Positions 31,702 to 43,803 of a stretch of 64,000 bases of DNA are shown piece after piece. Position 1 is the stretch's first letter. Every line of letters begins with the position of its first letter. Below the pieces are notes generated by a model, which saw nothing but the letters and a program-made list of their open reading frames with translations, made no database searches and was not told the DNA's origin. Origin of the DNA: Trigonopsis variabilis (lineage: Eukaryota; Ascomycota; Trigonopsidomycetes; Trigonopsidales; Trigonopsidaceae); contig PPXM03000010.1 of the NCBI GenBank assembly GCA_003707065.3, positions 186,001-250,000 of the forward strand, read 5' to 3'. Position numbers and translations under genes: made by a program.

Positions 31702-34700
31702 ATGTCATTATATCTTTATTCGTTGACCGTCCAGCAATCGTCGGCGATTAATAATTCGATAGTTGGACAATTTTGTGGCAAGAAAGGTCATCAGGAGCTT
31801 GTGACAATATCAGGATCACGGTTGGACGTGTACGATGTTGATAATTCCCAGGGCAAGTTAAGTTTACTATGCAGCCAAGATAGTAATAGTGTGGTTCGAC
31901 AAATTTTACCATTTCGGATAGCTGGATCTCAGCGGGATCATGTGATTGTTACTAGTGATTCCGGAATGATCAGTATTCTAGAGTACAAGCCGGAGACTAA
32001 GAGGTTTGAGCGGATTCATCTAGAAACATTTGGTAAAACCGGAGTTCGACGAGTTGTCCCTGGACAGTTCCTTGCCATTGATGCTAAATCAAGAGCAACG
32101 ATGGTCGGATCGATCGAAAAGAACAAGCTGGTCTACGTCTTGAATCGAGATAGTGAGGCCAATGTTACTATATCTTCACCGTTAGAAGCTCATAGGCCTC
32201 ACAACTTACTGTTTTCTTTGACTGGATTAGATGTAGGCTATGATAATCCTATTTTTGCTGCCCTGGAGATTGACTATCAAGAAGCTGATCGAGATCCCAG
32301 CGGAGAGGCATACAAGGATCTGACCAAGAAGCTAAATTACTATGAACTCGATCTTGGATTGAACCACGTTGTTAGTCGATGGTCAACTCCAGTACCGAGA
32401 GATGCTAACTTAGTTCTATCTGTTCCCGGAGGTACAGATGGGCCATCAGGAGTCCTCGTATGTTCAATAAATGCAATTACCTACTATCATATGAACAGAT
32501 CAAAGCTACACGTTCCTATCCCCAAGAGAAAAGGGTCCACTCTTGATCCTAATCGGACAGTGGCAATTACTTGCGGTGTTGTCCATAAAATGAAAGGCGC
32601 CTTTTTTTACCTCATCCAATCTGAAGAAGGAGACATTTTCAAACTGACTTTAGATTATAATGAAGACGATGTGGTTGATATGAAAATTCAGTACTTTGAT
32701 ACTTTACCGCTAGCCATATCTATGAATATCTTGAAGGCCGGATTTCTATTCTTGGCTTCTCAGGGAGGCAATCATCTTCTATATCAATTTGAGAAACTAG
32801 GTGACGATAAAGAACCAGGGACTTTTAGCTCCTCGAATTACCAAGGAGGAGAGATTTACCAGTACTCTCCCGCATTGTTCGACTATCACCCATTGGATAA
32901 TCTAAGTGTCATAGATGAAATCAAATGCTTGAATCCTTTGATGGATTTTCAAGTTAAGAATCTAGAGCGCTCGGAAGCCCCTCAGATATATACTATCTCT
33001 GGATCTCGTCACCGATCTAAGTTCAATACTCTACGTCACGGATTGGATGTCAATGAGATCGTCAATTCTCCTTTGCCTGGTGTTCCGATAGCTATATGGA
33101 CGACTAAACTGACATGGGATGACTCGTACGATAAGTACATTGTCATGTCTTTTACAAATGCTACGCTGGTCTTGTCGATTGGTGAAACGGTGGAAGAGGT
33201 CAATGACTCGGGACTAATGACTACCACATCAACTATTGATATCCAACAGCTTGGCCCGGACGGCCTGATTCAAGTTTATGCAAAAGGAATTCGACATATT
33301 CAATCGGATAAGAGCGTTAATGAGTGGCTATGTCCCAATGACAGTACGATCGTTGCAGCGACCACCAATTCAAGACAAATTGCTGTAGCTCTATCGACCA
33401 ATGAGATTGTTTATTTTGAATTAGATAGCGAATACCAATTAAACGAATATGAGGACAAAAAACAGACTCCTGCCAAAGTGTTGTGCATGACAGTCGGAGA
33501 TGTCCCAAAAGACCGACTGAGGAATCCATATTTAGCTATAGGGTGTGATGATTCTACAATCCGAATGATTTCTTTGGATCCTGATTCAATGTTCGAGTCG
33601 CTTAGTGTTCAGGCCCTCTCAGCTCCGCCGCGGTCAATGAGAATGTTGGCTGATGATAATCAACACCAACAGGATGGATCATCTGGGCTGCATTTACACC
33701 TAGGGCTCGAGAATGGTGTCTATCTTAGAACTACTGTTGATCTGGTGACTGGTATCCTTAGTGACTCTATTGTCAAGTTTTTGGGGCCCAAGCCCGTCTT
33801 GCTCTTTAAGGTTGTCCTTCATAGACAGTCAATGATCCTGTGCCTGTCCACCAGGTCATGGTTAGCTTATAACCGTGATGGAACTTTTACGGTAACTCCT
33901 CTACTATACTTGATGCTTGATTATGCATCTTCGTTTACAAGTGAACAATGTGAAGAAGGCGTCGTTGCTTTAGAGGGAGAGAACCTCCGAATATTCTCAA
34001 TTGATAATCTATGTGAGATCCTGCATCGAGATAGTCTTCCTTTGTTATACACCCCCCGAAAAATGATCCAACATCCTTCAGAACCGATATTCTATGTCAT
34101 CGAATCTGATAATAACACTGTATCATATGAAAAGGCCATGGAAACGGCGGATGGGAATGAACAGTTGAAGGATGTGGAGTACGGTTTACCGAGAAAGGAC
34201 AAGAGTTGGGCTTCTTGCATCCATGTAATTGACCCCAAGGAACAAGAAGCACTAAGCAGAGTAGATTTTGGAGATAACGAGGCTGCGTTCAGTATGGCGT
34301 TAGCCAATTTTGGAACGTCAGAAGCCTTTCTTTGCATAGGGACTGCGAAAGATCTAGATGTGGCCGAAAATACCAACAAAGGTGGCTCTATTCATGTTTA
34401 TCGATTCATAGATCAAGGACGAGACCTGGAGCTAGTCCATCGCACACCAACAGAAGTGCCAATTCTGGCCATGATGGAGTTCCACGATCATCTGTTGGTT
34501 GGAGTTAATGGTCAACTTCGACTTTACAACAAAGGCATGAAACAGTTACTTCGAAAGGGAGATTTTGATCTCGGGTTGCAGACTATAACCCATCTTTCGA
34601 TGAGAGGACCTCGTCTTGTGGTTGGAGATATCCGTGAATCGGTGACCTATGTGAGCTATAAGCGCCTAGAAAATAAATTTATCCCATTTGTGGATGACTA

Positions 34701-35214
34701 TGTGGCTCGACATTTGACGTGCATCGAAAGCCTTGATTATGAAACCTCTGTTGGCGGAGACAAGTTTGGTAATCTTTTTGTGATTCGCTGTCCCGAGAAA
34801 ATTAGTCACGAAGCTGATGAAGATCCCCGAGGAACATATTTATCAACGAAACCATCCTTTGTCAACGGCGCACCCGCTAGATTTGATTTGATTTGTCATT
34901 ATTACTGTCAAGATATCCCCATGTCGATCCAGAAGTGTCGACTATTAGTAGGCGCCAATGAAGTGATCATGTGGGCCGGAATCCAAGGAACCTTGGGAAT
35001 TTTGGTTCCCTTCACGTCCAAAGAAGATGTAGAGTTTTTCCAGCAACTGGAAGGCCATATGAGGATGGAAATAAGTCCTCTGACTGGAAGAGATCATTTG
35101 ATTTACAGGGGAATGTATGCCCCGGTCAAAGGAACAGTGGATGGAGATTTGTGCGAGGTGGGACAATCTAACATTGTACGACTAACTCCAGCAATTTATG
35201 ATGTTATCATATGA
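31702..35214 (+). CDS. RSE1: Splicing factor 3B subunit 3 (SF3b130/Rse1)
   Basis: Single-exon gene for 1170 residues, the normal size. SF3b130 is a triple beta-propeller subunit of the U2 snRNP SF3b complex that supports branch-point recognition. Signatures include MSLYLYSLTVQQSSAI, DHVIVTSDSGMISILEY, ETFGKTGVRRVVPGQFLAID, LVYVLNRDSEANVTISSPLE and KLNYYELDLGLNHVVSRWS. The C-terminal propeller ends with VRLTPAIYDVI. The related DDB1 and CPSF160 families are excluded by these SF3B3-specific blocks. The gene is intronless although the window is full of tiny introns. Confidence 0.95.
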   Translation: MSLYLYSLTVQQSSAINNSIVGQFCGKKGHQELVTISGSRLDVYDVDNSQGKLSLLCSQDSNSVVRQILPFRIAGSQRDHVIVTSDSGMISILEYKPETKRFERIHLETFGKTGVRRVVPGQFLAIDAKSRATMVGSIEKNKLVYVLNRDSEANVTISSPLEAHRPHNLLFSLTGLDVGYDNPIFAALEIDYQEADRDPSGEAYKDLTKKLNYYELDLGLNHVVSRWSTPVPRDANLVLSVPGGTDGPSGVLVCSINAITYYHMNRSKLHVPIPKRKGSTLDPNRTVAITCGVVHKMKGAFFYLIQSEEGDIFKLTLDYNEDDVVDMKIQYFDTLPLAISMNILKAGFLFLASQGGNHLLYQFEKLGDDKEPGTFSSSNYQGGEIYQYSPALFDYHPLDNLSVIDEIKCLNPLMDFQVKNLERSEAPQIYTISGSRHRSKFNTLRHGLDVNEIVNSPLPGVPIAIWTTKLTWDDSYDKYIVMSFTNATLVLSIGETVEEVNDSGLMTTTSTIDIQQLGPDGLIQVYAKGIRHIQSDKSVNEWLCPNDSTIVAATTNSRQIAVALSTNEIVYFELDSEYQLNEYEDKKQTPAKVLCMTVGDVPKDRLRNPYLAIGCDDSTIRMISLDPDSMFESLSVQALSAPPRSMRMLADDNQHQQDGSSGLHLHLGLENGVYLRTTVDLVTGILSDSIVKFLGPKPVLLFKVVLHRQSMILCLSTRSWLAYNRDGTFTVTPLLYLMLDYASSFTSEQCEEGVVALEGENLRIFSIDNLCEILHRDSLPLLYTPRKMIQHPSEPIFYVIESDNNTVSYEKAMETADGNEQLKDVEYGLPRKDKSWASCIHVIDPKEQEALSRVDFGDNEAAFSMALANFGTSEAFLCIGTAKDLDVAENTNKGGSIHVYRFIDQGRDLELVHRTPTEVPILAMMEFHDHLLVGVNGQLRLYNKGMKQLLRKGDFDLGLQTITHLSMRGPRLVVGDIRESVTYVSYKRLENKFIPFVDDYVARHLTCIESLDYETSVGGDKFGNLFVIRCPEKISHEADEDPRGTYLSTKPSFVNGAPARFDLICHYYCQDIPMSIQKCRLLVGANEVIMWAGIQGTLGILVPFTSKEDVEFFQQLEGHMRMEISPLTGRDHLIYRGMYAPVKGTVDGDLCEVGQSNIVRLTPAIYDVII

Positions 35215-35707
35215 AGGAAAGCAAAGGATCGCGGCTGAACTAGATAGAAGCCCGCGCGAGGTGAGTGACAAATACGACGAAAGCTGACTGATTTTAGGTA
35301 GAGAGAAAGGTCCAGGAAATTCGAAATAGAGTCGCCTTTTAATGTAAATCATTGTAATTATAGTATAAGTAGAAGTCAGCCAAGAGGCCTTGGGACAGAT
35401 TGGAACTACTGTAATGAGATAAACCAAACTAGCAAAGTACCAAACATATTAAGACATCTCATCCCGTTCCATATATATATATATATAAGGAACGGGACGA
35501 GAACCACCGAAATATACTCTATTAATACTTTATCGAGAAATAGATTTACACGAGTACTGTTCACTTTGTAGCAAGCCTTTAATAAACTTGCAACTACACT
35601 AGATTTCGATTGCAGATCGTTTAGCCTTTCTCTTTTTCCCCTCTGTCACGGTTAACGGTTGGCGTTTCTTGCCCTTATCACCAAACGCCCTAAGTGACGC
35701 AACCTTT
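35215..35707. other. Intergenic, 493 bp, with a long hairpin
   Basis: 3' flank of SF3B3 and promoter of the UBX gene. Holds the inverted repeat at 35462-35497; otherwise nothing recognised. Confidence 0.45.
35462..35497. repeat. Inverted repeat, 9-bp perfect arms around an AT-only loop
   Basis: TCCCGTTCC and GGAACGGGA flank an 18-nt alternating AT spacer; the stem extends to 13 bp with one mismatch. It lies 250 bp after the SF3B3 stop and may act as a 3'-end or structural element (inference). Confidence 0.75.
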
Positions 35708-37259
35708 ATGAGTGGACTCACCGAAGGCCAGAACGAGCTAGTACAGCAATTCCTCCTAGTCACCAATTCGCAGGACGCCGAGAGTGCCATCAATATCCTT
35801 GGACTGTGTGATTGGAACATTGAGGTAAGTACGACCTCGGCCGGCCATCGTACCATTTCGAACTAGCACTTCTGTGCGGCTTTCTGTCCAGTTCTATTCT
35901 TTTCTTAGTCTTTGCTCACTTTAGGTTGCCATTACGCGTTTCTTTGATGGTGATGTACCACCTCCTCCTCGCCCTCAATATGATTCGCATCCAAATCTTC
36001 CTCCTCTTGCGCCAAGGATCTCCGAGTCTCATACTCTTTTTTTCTCTTTTCTACAATCACCTCCTTTCTCTATTCTAGTCTTACCTTTCTCTATAGCTAA
36101 ACGAGTCCTTGTCACTTTAATCATGACTCTATCAACTTTTATTCCCTTTCTACCAAGGCTCCTCCGTTCGTTGTCTTCGTTTACATCGGGAACATTAGCC
36201 TTTTTGGCTGATTTCCTGGCCCCTCCTTCCTTGCGTCAGAAACCTTCTAGAGATCCCAAATTAAGAGCTCTCACGTTTATCAATAACTTCCGCCAAACCT
36301 ATGGAGATGGGCTTCCTTGGTTTTCTGGTGGTTATAATGAAGCTCTTGATCAAGCCAAACAATCTAACCGATTTCTTTTGATCACTCTTCTATCTAGAAA
36401 CCATCAATCGATGCCTAGCTTTGCGAATGACGTCCTCCTTGGCCATCAGTTCTCCCACTTCGTCTCTCAGCCTTCTCTTCTCCTCTGGGGCGCCGATGTC
36501 TCCGATCCCGAAGGATTCGAAGTCTCGTATGCACTTAAATGCACGAAACTACCTTTCTTCTGCCTTATAGGCCTGAGCAACACCTCCCGTCACGCTGCTC
36601 CCGCTTATTCAACGATCATTCCTTCTTCAGCTATCGATCACGGAAGTGGAATGGCACTTCTCCGGAGGTTACAGGGCGAGCTCGACCCCGATACAATAGT
36701 TGACGAGCTCACCGCTGTAATAGTCCAACATGAAGGTGCTTTAGAGTCCCGTCGCGCAGAGCAGGCCGAGCGCGACTTTGAACGGGAATTGCGGCGACAG
36801 CAAGATTCAGCTTACGAAGAATCACTCGCTATCGACCGCCAACGCGAACAAGAAGCTCTCCGGCTTCAACAACAACAGCAAAAGCGACAGGGGTGGCTTG
36901 AATGGAGAGCTTCACAGCTGCCCCGGGAACCAGATATATCAGGTTCCAATCTGCGACACGAAAACCTCGCTCGCGTCAGCATACGCTTACAGGACGGCAC
37001 CCGTCTCGTCCGCATTTTCTCCGGTGACAGCCCTGTTGATGATGTCTATGCCTTTGTCGCTTGCTACCCTCTCCTTTCCTCCGGCGCTCCTCTCACTGGG
37101 CCTTCTTCACCGCCGGAGGGATACACGCACAAATATGACTTTCAGCTAGTATCCCCAATGCCTCGGGAGGTCGTGGAAGATAGCCAGCACCCGATCCGAC
37201 AGGAGCCTGCGCTGTGGCCAAATGCGAACCTTCTGGTGGAGGATCTCGAGGATGAATGA
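35708..37259 (+). CDS. UBX-domain protein, FAF2/Ucp10 type
   Basis: Join(35708..35824, 35925..37259), 100-nt intron, 483 residues. The ATG at 35708 begins a UBA-like domain (MSGLTEGQNELVQQFLLVT...AINILGLCDWNIEVAITRFFDG, residues 1-48). A hydrophobic hairpin follows (about 75-125), then the UAS thioredoxin-like domain (ALDQAKQSNRFLLITLLS; LLLWGADVSDPEGFEVSY), a coiled coil rich in E/R/Q (about 275-330) and a C-terminal UBX domain (RVSIRLQDGTRLVRIFSGDSP). FAF2-type proteins recruit Cdc48/p97 at the ER and lipid droplets in ER-associated degradation. The architecture is complete. Confidence 0.92.
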
Positions 37260-37476
37260 TGTAAGATAAAATAACGCACACTACAAGAGTTTATATACAT
37301 CGTAGCATAACCATTAGGATATAGACACCTTCCTCTCATACACAAAAACAATCACTGACGATGCCTAGGCCAATGAGACAATGCAATGCTCTCAGCGGGG
37401 CACTTGTGCGCCATCACTATGCTCCCTTATCCTCTATGTCCCCATGAATTACTAAAAAACCAAAGGCTGGTATTGT

Positions 37477-40400
37477 TCAGATAGCGTTTTGCTTCTTGAC
37501 ATGTTCTCGTGCCCATTTTGCGGTCTCATTTGTGCGTTGAGAATACTGCTGCGGAGCCCGCGCCCGCTTGATGATATCTGTAATCCAGTCCTCTTTATAG
37601 TACGTCTTAGCCTCACCACCAGGATACATTGATGCAATATCACCCAACATGCCAACAACAGATCTTACCACCGTCTCGTTCTTGAGCAGGGCACGGTCAG
37701 TGTAGACTACCGATAGGAAACCAAAGATCTGCTGAAGATAGGGTAATAGAAGAGCCGGTGACTCTCTGAAACCGGCCACAATACCAACATAAGCATCCAC
37801 TATGGCCTCGTGCAAACTCGTAACATAGTCAATCATGTCTATCGTCGAGTCAGGCGACGCCTTCAGGAGCGCAGCCTGATGCAAAACATTCAATACCACA
37901 GACGAGAAGCGTTCAAATTGAGGACCAATGGCACTGGCTATGTCACCAAAGCATGATAAGATAGCAGGTTTCAGGTCTCGACGGACATTATCTTTCTGAA
38001 GATCCTGCAGCAACAAATTCATGATCGCGTCTGCATAAGGTGAAGCATCTTGACCCACGGCATTAAAGATATCTCCCACCAGACCGACTGCCGTATTACA
38101 GCTATTAAAATCTGCCGAATCAAGTGTATTTTCAAGATAGGGCATAAAGGTAGAGACATATTTCCCAAATTGGCTTTCAATCGCAATGCAAATGGCACTA
38201 ATGGCAATTAACACATCTTCTTCTATTGACGAGTTGGGTAGTTTCTCACGTAAAATAGTAAGCAGAAGATTCATGAGAGGATCAGCACTGTTTGCGACCT
38301 CTGGGCCAACGCGTCTAATGATATTGGTAAGCAGGCCCAAAAGAGACGTTTGCAAATCCTCCACAGTCATGCGGCGATCGGGAGAATTGGCAATCTGGCT
38401 TTGTAAAGCCATGGTGTGTTCGAGTCGCTGAAGCACAGTGACACTAATAGCTTGGATCGTTGGTAAGACATCATTAGCAGCATAGATAACCAATGTCGAT
38501 AAAGCCTCGTATGCAGATGTTCGAACTGAATTAGGGTTGTCGTTTCGATCGGTGGCGATAATCAAAGCTGGGATTAGAGCATCATAGTAACGAGACATTG
38601 GAGCAGTATCACTTGACGCGCCATTCTGGTTGAACTGTTCAGTTAGATTGATCAACGTCCAGCAACAGTTTGTAGAAACTTTGGGATGGTCTTGAAGCCC
38701 TCGTCCCAGAGCGTTAATAATTTCAGGTAAATGGATCTCAGGATTGATGCTATCAATCATCAGATCAGCAATCCGGCCCAAGCACCATGCGACGGTATCT
38801 TTAACCTGCAAAGATGAATCTTGCATAAGGCCCAAGATTGGAGCCAGAGCTTGGCCAATAAGTTGAGCAAAAGCACTATGGTCGGCAGGCGACATAGACA
38901 TTTGATCCGGCCCTTCGAGAATACTACCAAAAGCCATAACAGATGCTTCTCGCCTTCGCCAGTCAGAGCTGGCCAAGTTTTGCTCAACAAAATGGAGAAC
39001 AGGCGAGACTACTTCAAATCCACAGTTTTGGGCAAATAGTTGTAAGCAAGCACCTGCAGCCATCGACACGTTCCAATCATCTTCATCTGCATCTTCGTCC
39101 TGTCTAGTAAGGAGCTCCAGTAATGTTGACAACACTCCTTTGAGAGCTGCTTGAGCAAAATGGCAGTTTTCACGAGGAGGCATCATCGAGCCTTCATAGG
39201 GGTCTTTTGATGCTAGCGTGATATCGATTTCTTCTTCGCACACTGTGCTCCAAAATTCAACCGCCATGCAAGCAACATCCTCATCATCGCTCTTCATGCC
39301 TTCGACTGTCAAACCGAATAAAGCCTTCTCCATATAGAACTGCATATAGGGGTAGTATAGGCTCATGATTCTAGATAAGGCACCGAAAGCAGCGGAGCGC
39401 AATTCAGTGGATGACGCCTGGGTTGCTTCGCACACAACTTGCATAATATAATCCCGCTCATTCTGTCGCTTGAAGTTCTCACCTATAAAGAGTAACGAAT
39501 CGACCAAAGCTTCGATGGCAGTTAGTCGAACTTGTGCTTCTGGCTCAGACGATTGAGCACCTTGGACGATAGCGGTGAGAATGCCATTTGATTGCGCCAC
39601 TACAGCGGGACTGGCTGAGTCTGCAGTTTCGCAGATATATCCGATAGCCTTTAGAGATGCACATTTGACATGGACTGATTTCCCTGGAGCAGTATTTCCC
39701 ACTAACGCAACCATCAATTCAGGCCAGCCATTTAAAGGCAGTTCTATATCCGCAATAGCAGCTACCAATTGAGCGGCTGCACTAGCCACCCGATCAATCG
39801 CTCCTAAAGCGTGGAGAGCCTAGAATGAATCAGCAACAGATGAACTTTATATTGAAAAAAAACGTACTGTATTTTTGACGACAGCTTTAGTCTCATCGTC
39901 CAGAGCCAACCAGCGTTCAGTATTGATAGCTTTCGTCTTGGGATCCTGAAAAGCAGTTAACTTCTAGTTGCAACTGACTCAAGCTTACTTTAGCGGCTAA
40001 CTGATTCTTAAGAGCAATGGCAGCTAGCATTCGCACTTCAACTTTTTGAGTATCGTTACCCAGCGATTGGGTAAGCATCCCTAGATAAGGCACCTAAGAA
40101 GTTAGCAAGCACTTTCAATAATTAAAAATGCCGCAATTTGTGACACCTGTAATCCTTTGGTACATACAAAATGATCCCTCGAAATCGCCATGAGCTCAAG
40201 TTCAGATCTCTCCCGCTCGGCGGGATCTAGACGATTAGTATCTGATCCCTAACATGATCCAAAAGCCAAGGTGCAAATCAATTCGTAGACAATAAAGTCT
40301 AAGCATAAAAGGCTTCGAATCACAATAGGCATGCATAAATCACATGAAACTCTGTAGAACGTGGCCAATCGATGATCGGACAAATCTGAAGGCGAGAAAA

Positions 40401-40493
40401 TGCGAAAATATTCAGATCCTAGACAGAGAATGGGAACAGCAGGAACTTACCTGTGCCCAGAATGGCCTTTTCCAAAAGAACATTGATATCCAT
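37477..40493 (-). CDS. KAP95: Importin subunit beta-1 (karyopherin Kap95)
   Basis: Five exons, complement(37477..39819, 39868..39945, 39989..40093, 40168..40241, 40451..40493), introns 48, 43, 74 and 209 nt; 880 residues. Carries classical NLS cargo with importin alpha through nuclear pores; binds RanGTP. Starts MDINVLLEKAILGTDTNR; exon 3 has MLAAIALKNQLAAK and exon 4 INTERWLALDDETK. The long last exon encodes HEAT repeats, including the acidic loop DEDADEDDWNVSMAAG near the middle and GRIADLMIDSINPEIHLPE. Length is standard. Introns are confined to the first 680 bp. Divergent from LSM7. Confidence 0.96.
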
Positions 40494-40960
40494 CGTGTTA
40501 GGCTGAGCGAAAGGAAAGACGCTTTGTTTGGTTGCAGGTCCTAATGTTGTTATGTAGCACAGGGTAATCGCCCTGACAACGAAGTTGTTATACCAACAAG
40601 AAATGGTTAATAGTGGTGGACTTACGATAAAGGAATAATTGAGAGCAAGTAATCAGCCTATCGGCAAGATGACTTTGAGGCACCTATATTAGATTGATGC
40701 AGTATGGTATGACCTTTCCGAATAACTTACTCTTCATTGCACGCTGAAGTAGTCCCATTGCCAACGGGTTACCACAATAAGCGCATTTTTAGGAAGGTAC
40801 GTATCTAAATTGTCCTTGTAGAAAAATGGGCATAATGAAGCTTTCTAGTAGCGAGGTAAACCACCTTGTTCATTTCTGGAGCGTCTTCCGATGTGAATGA
40901 TTACCGAGTAACGGATGAGGTGTGTAACCTAACCTTCAAGTTGTCCCTGTCTCAACATCG
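40494..40960. other. Divergent intergenic region, 467 bp
   Basis: Shared upstream region of KAP95 and LSM7. No further gene or repeat noticed. Confidence 0.45.
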
Positions 40961-41407
40961 ATGAATAGAGTATATATTGAAGACTTCTTAGCTAATTGCA
41001 GTCCCACGATCGTCCCCGCAACAGAATCCAACGGCCGCAAGCAACAGATCGGCCTAAGCGAGAAGCTATCATCGATTTAACAAAATATCAAGATCAGCGG
41101 ATTCGAGTGAAATTCTCGGGTGGCCGAGAAGGTGATATTCAAGTAAAGTTATCCCACTAAGCCCTAGTTTATGGTGTTTTAAAAGGTTTCGATCAATTAA
41201 TGAACCTTGTGCTGGACGAAGTCCATGAATATTTAAAAGGTACGCTTGCTTGTTCCGTTAATTAATTGTGCAGATGCAGATACTGGTATTCTTACCGAGG
41301 ATACGCGAGAGCTGGGTCTTGTTGTCGTTAGAGGCCCTTTACTTGAGCTCATAGCTCCCTTTGATGGGTCTGAACTGATTCCTAATCCTTTTGTTCAACC
41401 GGAGTGA
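40961..41407 (+). CDS. LSM7: Sm-like protein LSm7
   Basis: Four exons, join(40961..40969, 41002..41131, 41168..41239, 41274..41407), introns of 32, 36 and 34 nt; 114 residues. Component of the Lsm2-8 ring on U6 snRNA and the Lsm1-7 ring in mRNA decay. The Sm1 motif reads REAIIDLTKYQDQRIRVKFS and then GVLKGFDQLMNLVLDEVHEY. The Sm2 motif reads ELGLVVVRGPLLELIAP. The first exon would be only 9 nt (Met-Asn-Arg); the start is the least certain part, since the basic N-terminal extension is not conserved. No long open frame reveals this gene because every exon is short. Confidence 0.9.
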
Positions 41408-41543
41408 AGGGAGGAACTTTGTACTTATGTTAGACACTTCCTCTATTGACTGTTATCTCAATACATCGTTAACTGACGTACGCGAGCGATTGCTACATTT
41501 CACTTCGATACTTATCCTCACATCATTCCCCTTCTTCCTCCTT

Positions 41544-43803
41544 CTATTTCTTCTCAAGATCAGCCAAAGCGCCCTCAATACATCGCTTCAGCTCTTTGTA
41601 CGAGACAATCAGGCAACTTTGCTCGTCTCGTGACACCAACATGATCTTCTCATCAATACCTGCATCCAACTTATTTAAGCAAGTGATCACATGAGCCAGA
41701 TCTAAAACAGGACGGCCTTTATCATCGACTTGATGAAAGACGTAGTCGCGAAACAATTTTAGTAGGTAGCGACCGCCAGTTTCTGACCATGTATTGTCAT
41801 GCTCATATTCTGGTCGTTCATTGATGAAGCCAAGCTTGATCACAAGACGAAATAAACGCCCATTTTCAACTTCTCGGCCTAGATAGTCCCCCAGGGTGTC
41901 ATTATAAGCCAACGAACTATCATAGCTCTCCAGGACCTTGGTCCCAATCATTTTAATCACTTCATCGATGGTCTTTGAAGGCGACGGTTCTCTCAAGAGA
42001 TACTTGATTGCATCCAAGAATTCGCAAGAATATTTAGGTGATAATGAAGCGAATATAGTCCCTAATGGGTCTTGGATCATTAGCACATTTGTCATTAATT
42101 GAATCATGAGAGTTCCTAAGTTGGTCAAATCTTGCTGCTGATGTTGGTCAATCAGGTCTAAATGCGAGTCATCAATTACATCAAGAATACCACATTTATT
42201 CATGCGGACCCGATTTTTCTCAACGATGATGATACTTTTCAAATCTAATACTCGAGCCGCTAACCCATTATGATGGATGGTCCGCAAAGCAGAAGCAATT
42301 TGAATAAAATAGTTGCTCAACACTGACTCGCTTTGAGCATTCTGAGCCTCGATAAAAAATCGGGAATTAGGACCAAAATAAATGTCAAATAGAGTCAACG
42401 AGAGAGGGTAATATTCATAGACAAAGACAATTGCTGTCTGTTTTAGTCACGAATGTTTAAAGAACACTTACAACTTGATCCAAAGGCGTGGGTGGTGAAA
42501 GCTTCAACGGGGGTAGCCAGACTAGGATTGACGACTTTTTTCCACGATTGAACGTGATGTATGGCCTTTTCGTTTACTAATTGAAAACCTACTAGATTAG
42601 GTCACAGCTATATTGACAATACTTACCTTCTAATCGCCGTAAAGCATAGTAATTACCATCGGCACTTGATTGAGCCTTGTACAACCAGCTGGGGTAGCCA
42701 AATGTGGTGCTATCTTTACTAGTACGGGTATCTAGCGGTACTAATGAATGATATCCCAGAACATCTTCTGGGAAATTAGGATCTAGCGAATGTTAGCAGC
42801 GGAGCTTTTATACTCTTCCTACTCGAGACTTTCTGTAAAGCGGCCTGATTTTTACGTTGGATCTCTTCTCGGATATTATCAGGAAGGAAGAAATCATAGG
42901 CATGTTTCATATGAGAAGGAATATTATCCTTATAAGGGGGACGAGGGGAATATAGGTGATATTGAAGCTAAAGACTTAGTGACCATGCTGTAAATAGATC
43001 ACGTACTGCTTTATATCGAACAGCAGGCTGGAAATACATATCTGAATTAGGCCGCATATAATTCTGGGAAGAAAAATCGTACGCCGAAGGTGTTCCTATG
43101 GATCCACCGGGCGTAATCGGCTGACTTGAATTATCAATTGATGTAATTCCAGACGAGATATTAGGTGATTCGACTTGTGAATTACCAGATTCATAGAAAT
43201 TATTTGATGGGGGCTGGAGATTAGTGGCTTCCTTAGCATGCCCATACTCTGTCCAGTGATAAACCTGAAAATTCTTGAGCAACAGGTGGCAGCAGCTGTC
43301 GATTGGGGCTTTCTTTGCTTTCTAGGTATATCAGCGATTTTGTTACGTTCGGGAGCATTACCTTTGGGTACAAATGGAGCGGCGTCAATCACTTTTGATA
43401 ATGACTGTTTTGAACTTCTCACACTTCCTGGAGTAAAGGAAGGGGATTCGAAATTAAACCTCTTTCTAGCTAAGTCAGCCATGATCTCTATGAACAATCA
43501 AACGCACGGTTCTTTCATCGAGCTCGTCGGGGTGGGATTCTCACTTATCTGATTGGATGATGACTGAGCGGTCAGAATATTCATTTACTACCAAGACTCT
43601 CACCACATCATGTTTAAAAGCACAGCCTTTATCTGCGTACTTGCAGAACCCATGGATAACCACGTTCCGACATAACGTATTCGACTGAAACGACGCTTTT
43701 GATAAGCATTCATTTAAAAGCACTCACATTTAGGACCCTTGGAATTATTCAGTGAGTCGGATGATATTCCTGAAGCCAGTCTTTCTCGTCTTGTTGAATC
43801 CAT
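41544..43803 (-). CDS. PAN3: PAN2-PAN3 deadenylase subunit Pan3
   Basis: Nine exons, complement(41544..42433, 42472..42591, 42627..42782, 42814..42967, 43007..43317, 43362..43487, 43545..43563, 43604..43695, 43728..43803); introns 38, 35, 31, 39, 44, 57, 40 and 32 nt; 647 residues. Pan3 recruits Pan2 to poly(A) tails. The N-terminus has a CCCH finger (LCRNVVIHGFCKYADKGCAF, then KHD), then the SPSFTPG and APFVPKG linkers. The pseudokinase has LQYHLYSP, DVLGYHSLVPLD and VYEYYPLSLTLFD. The coiled coil and C-terminal knob follow (GRYLLKLFRDYVFHQ). The 43318-43361 intron in the low-conservation linker is the least certain join. One exon is only 19 nt. Confidence 0.92.
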
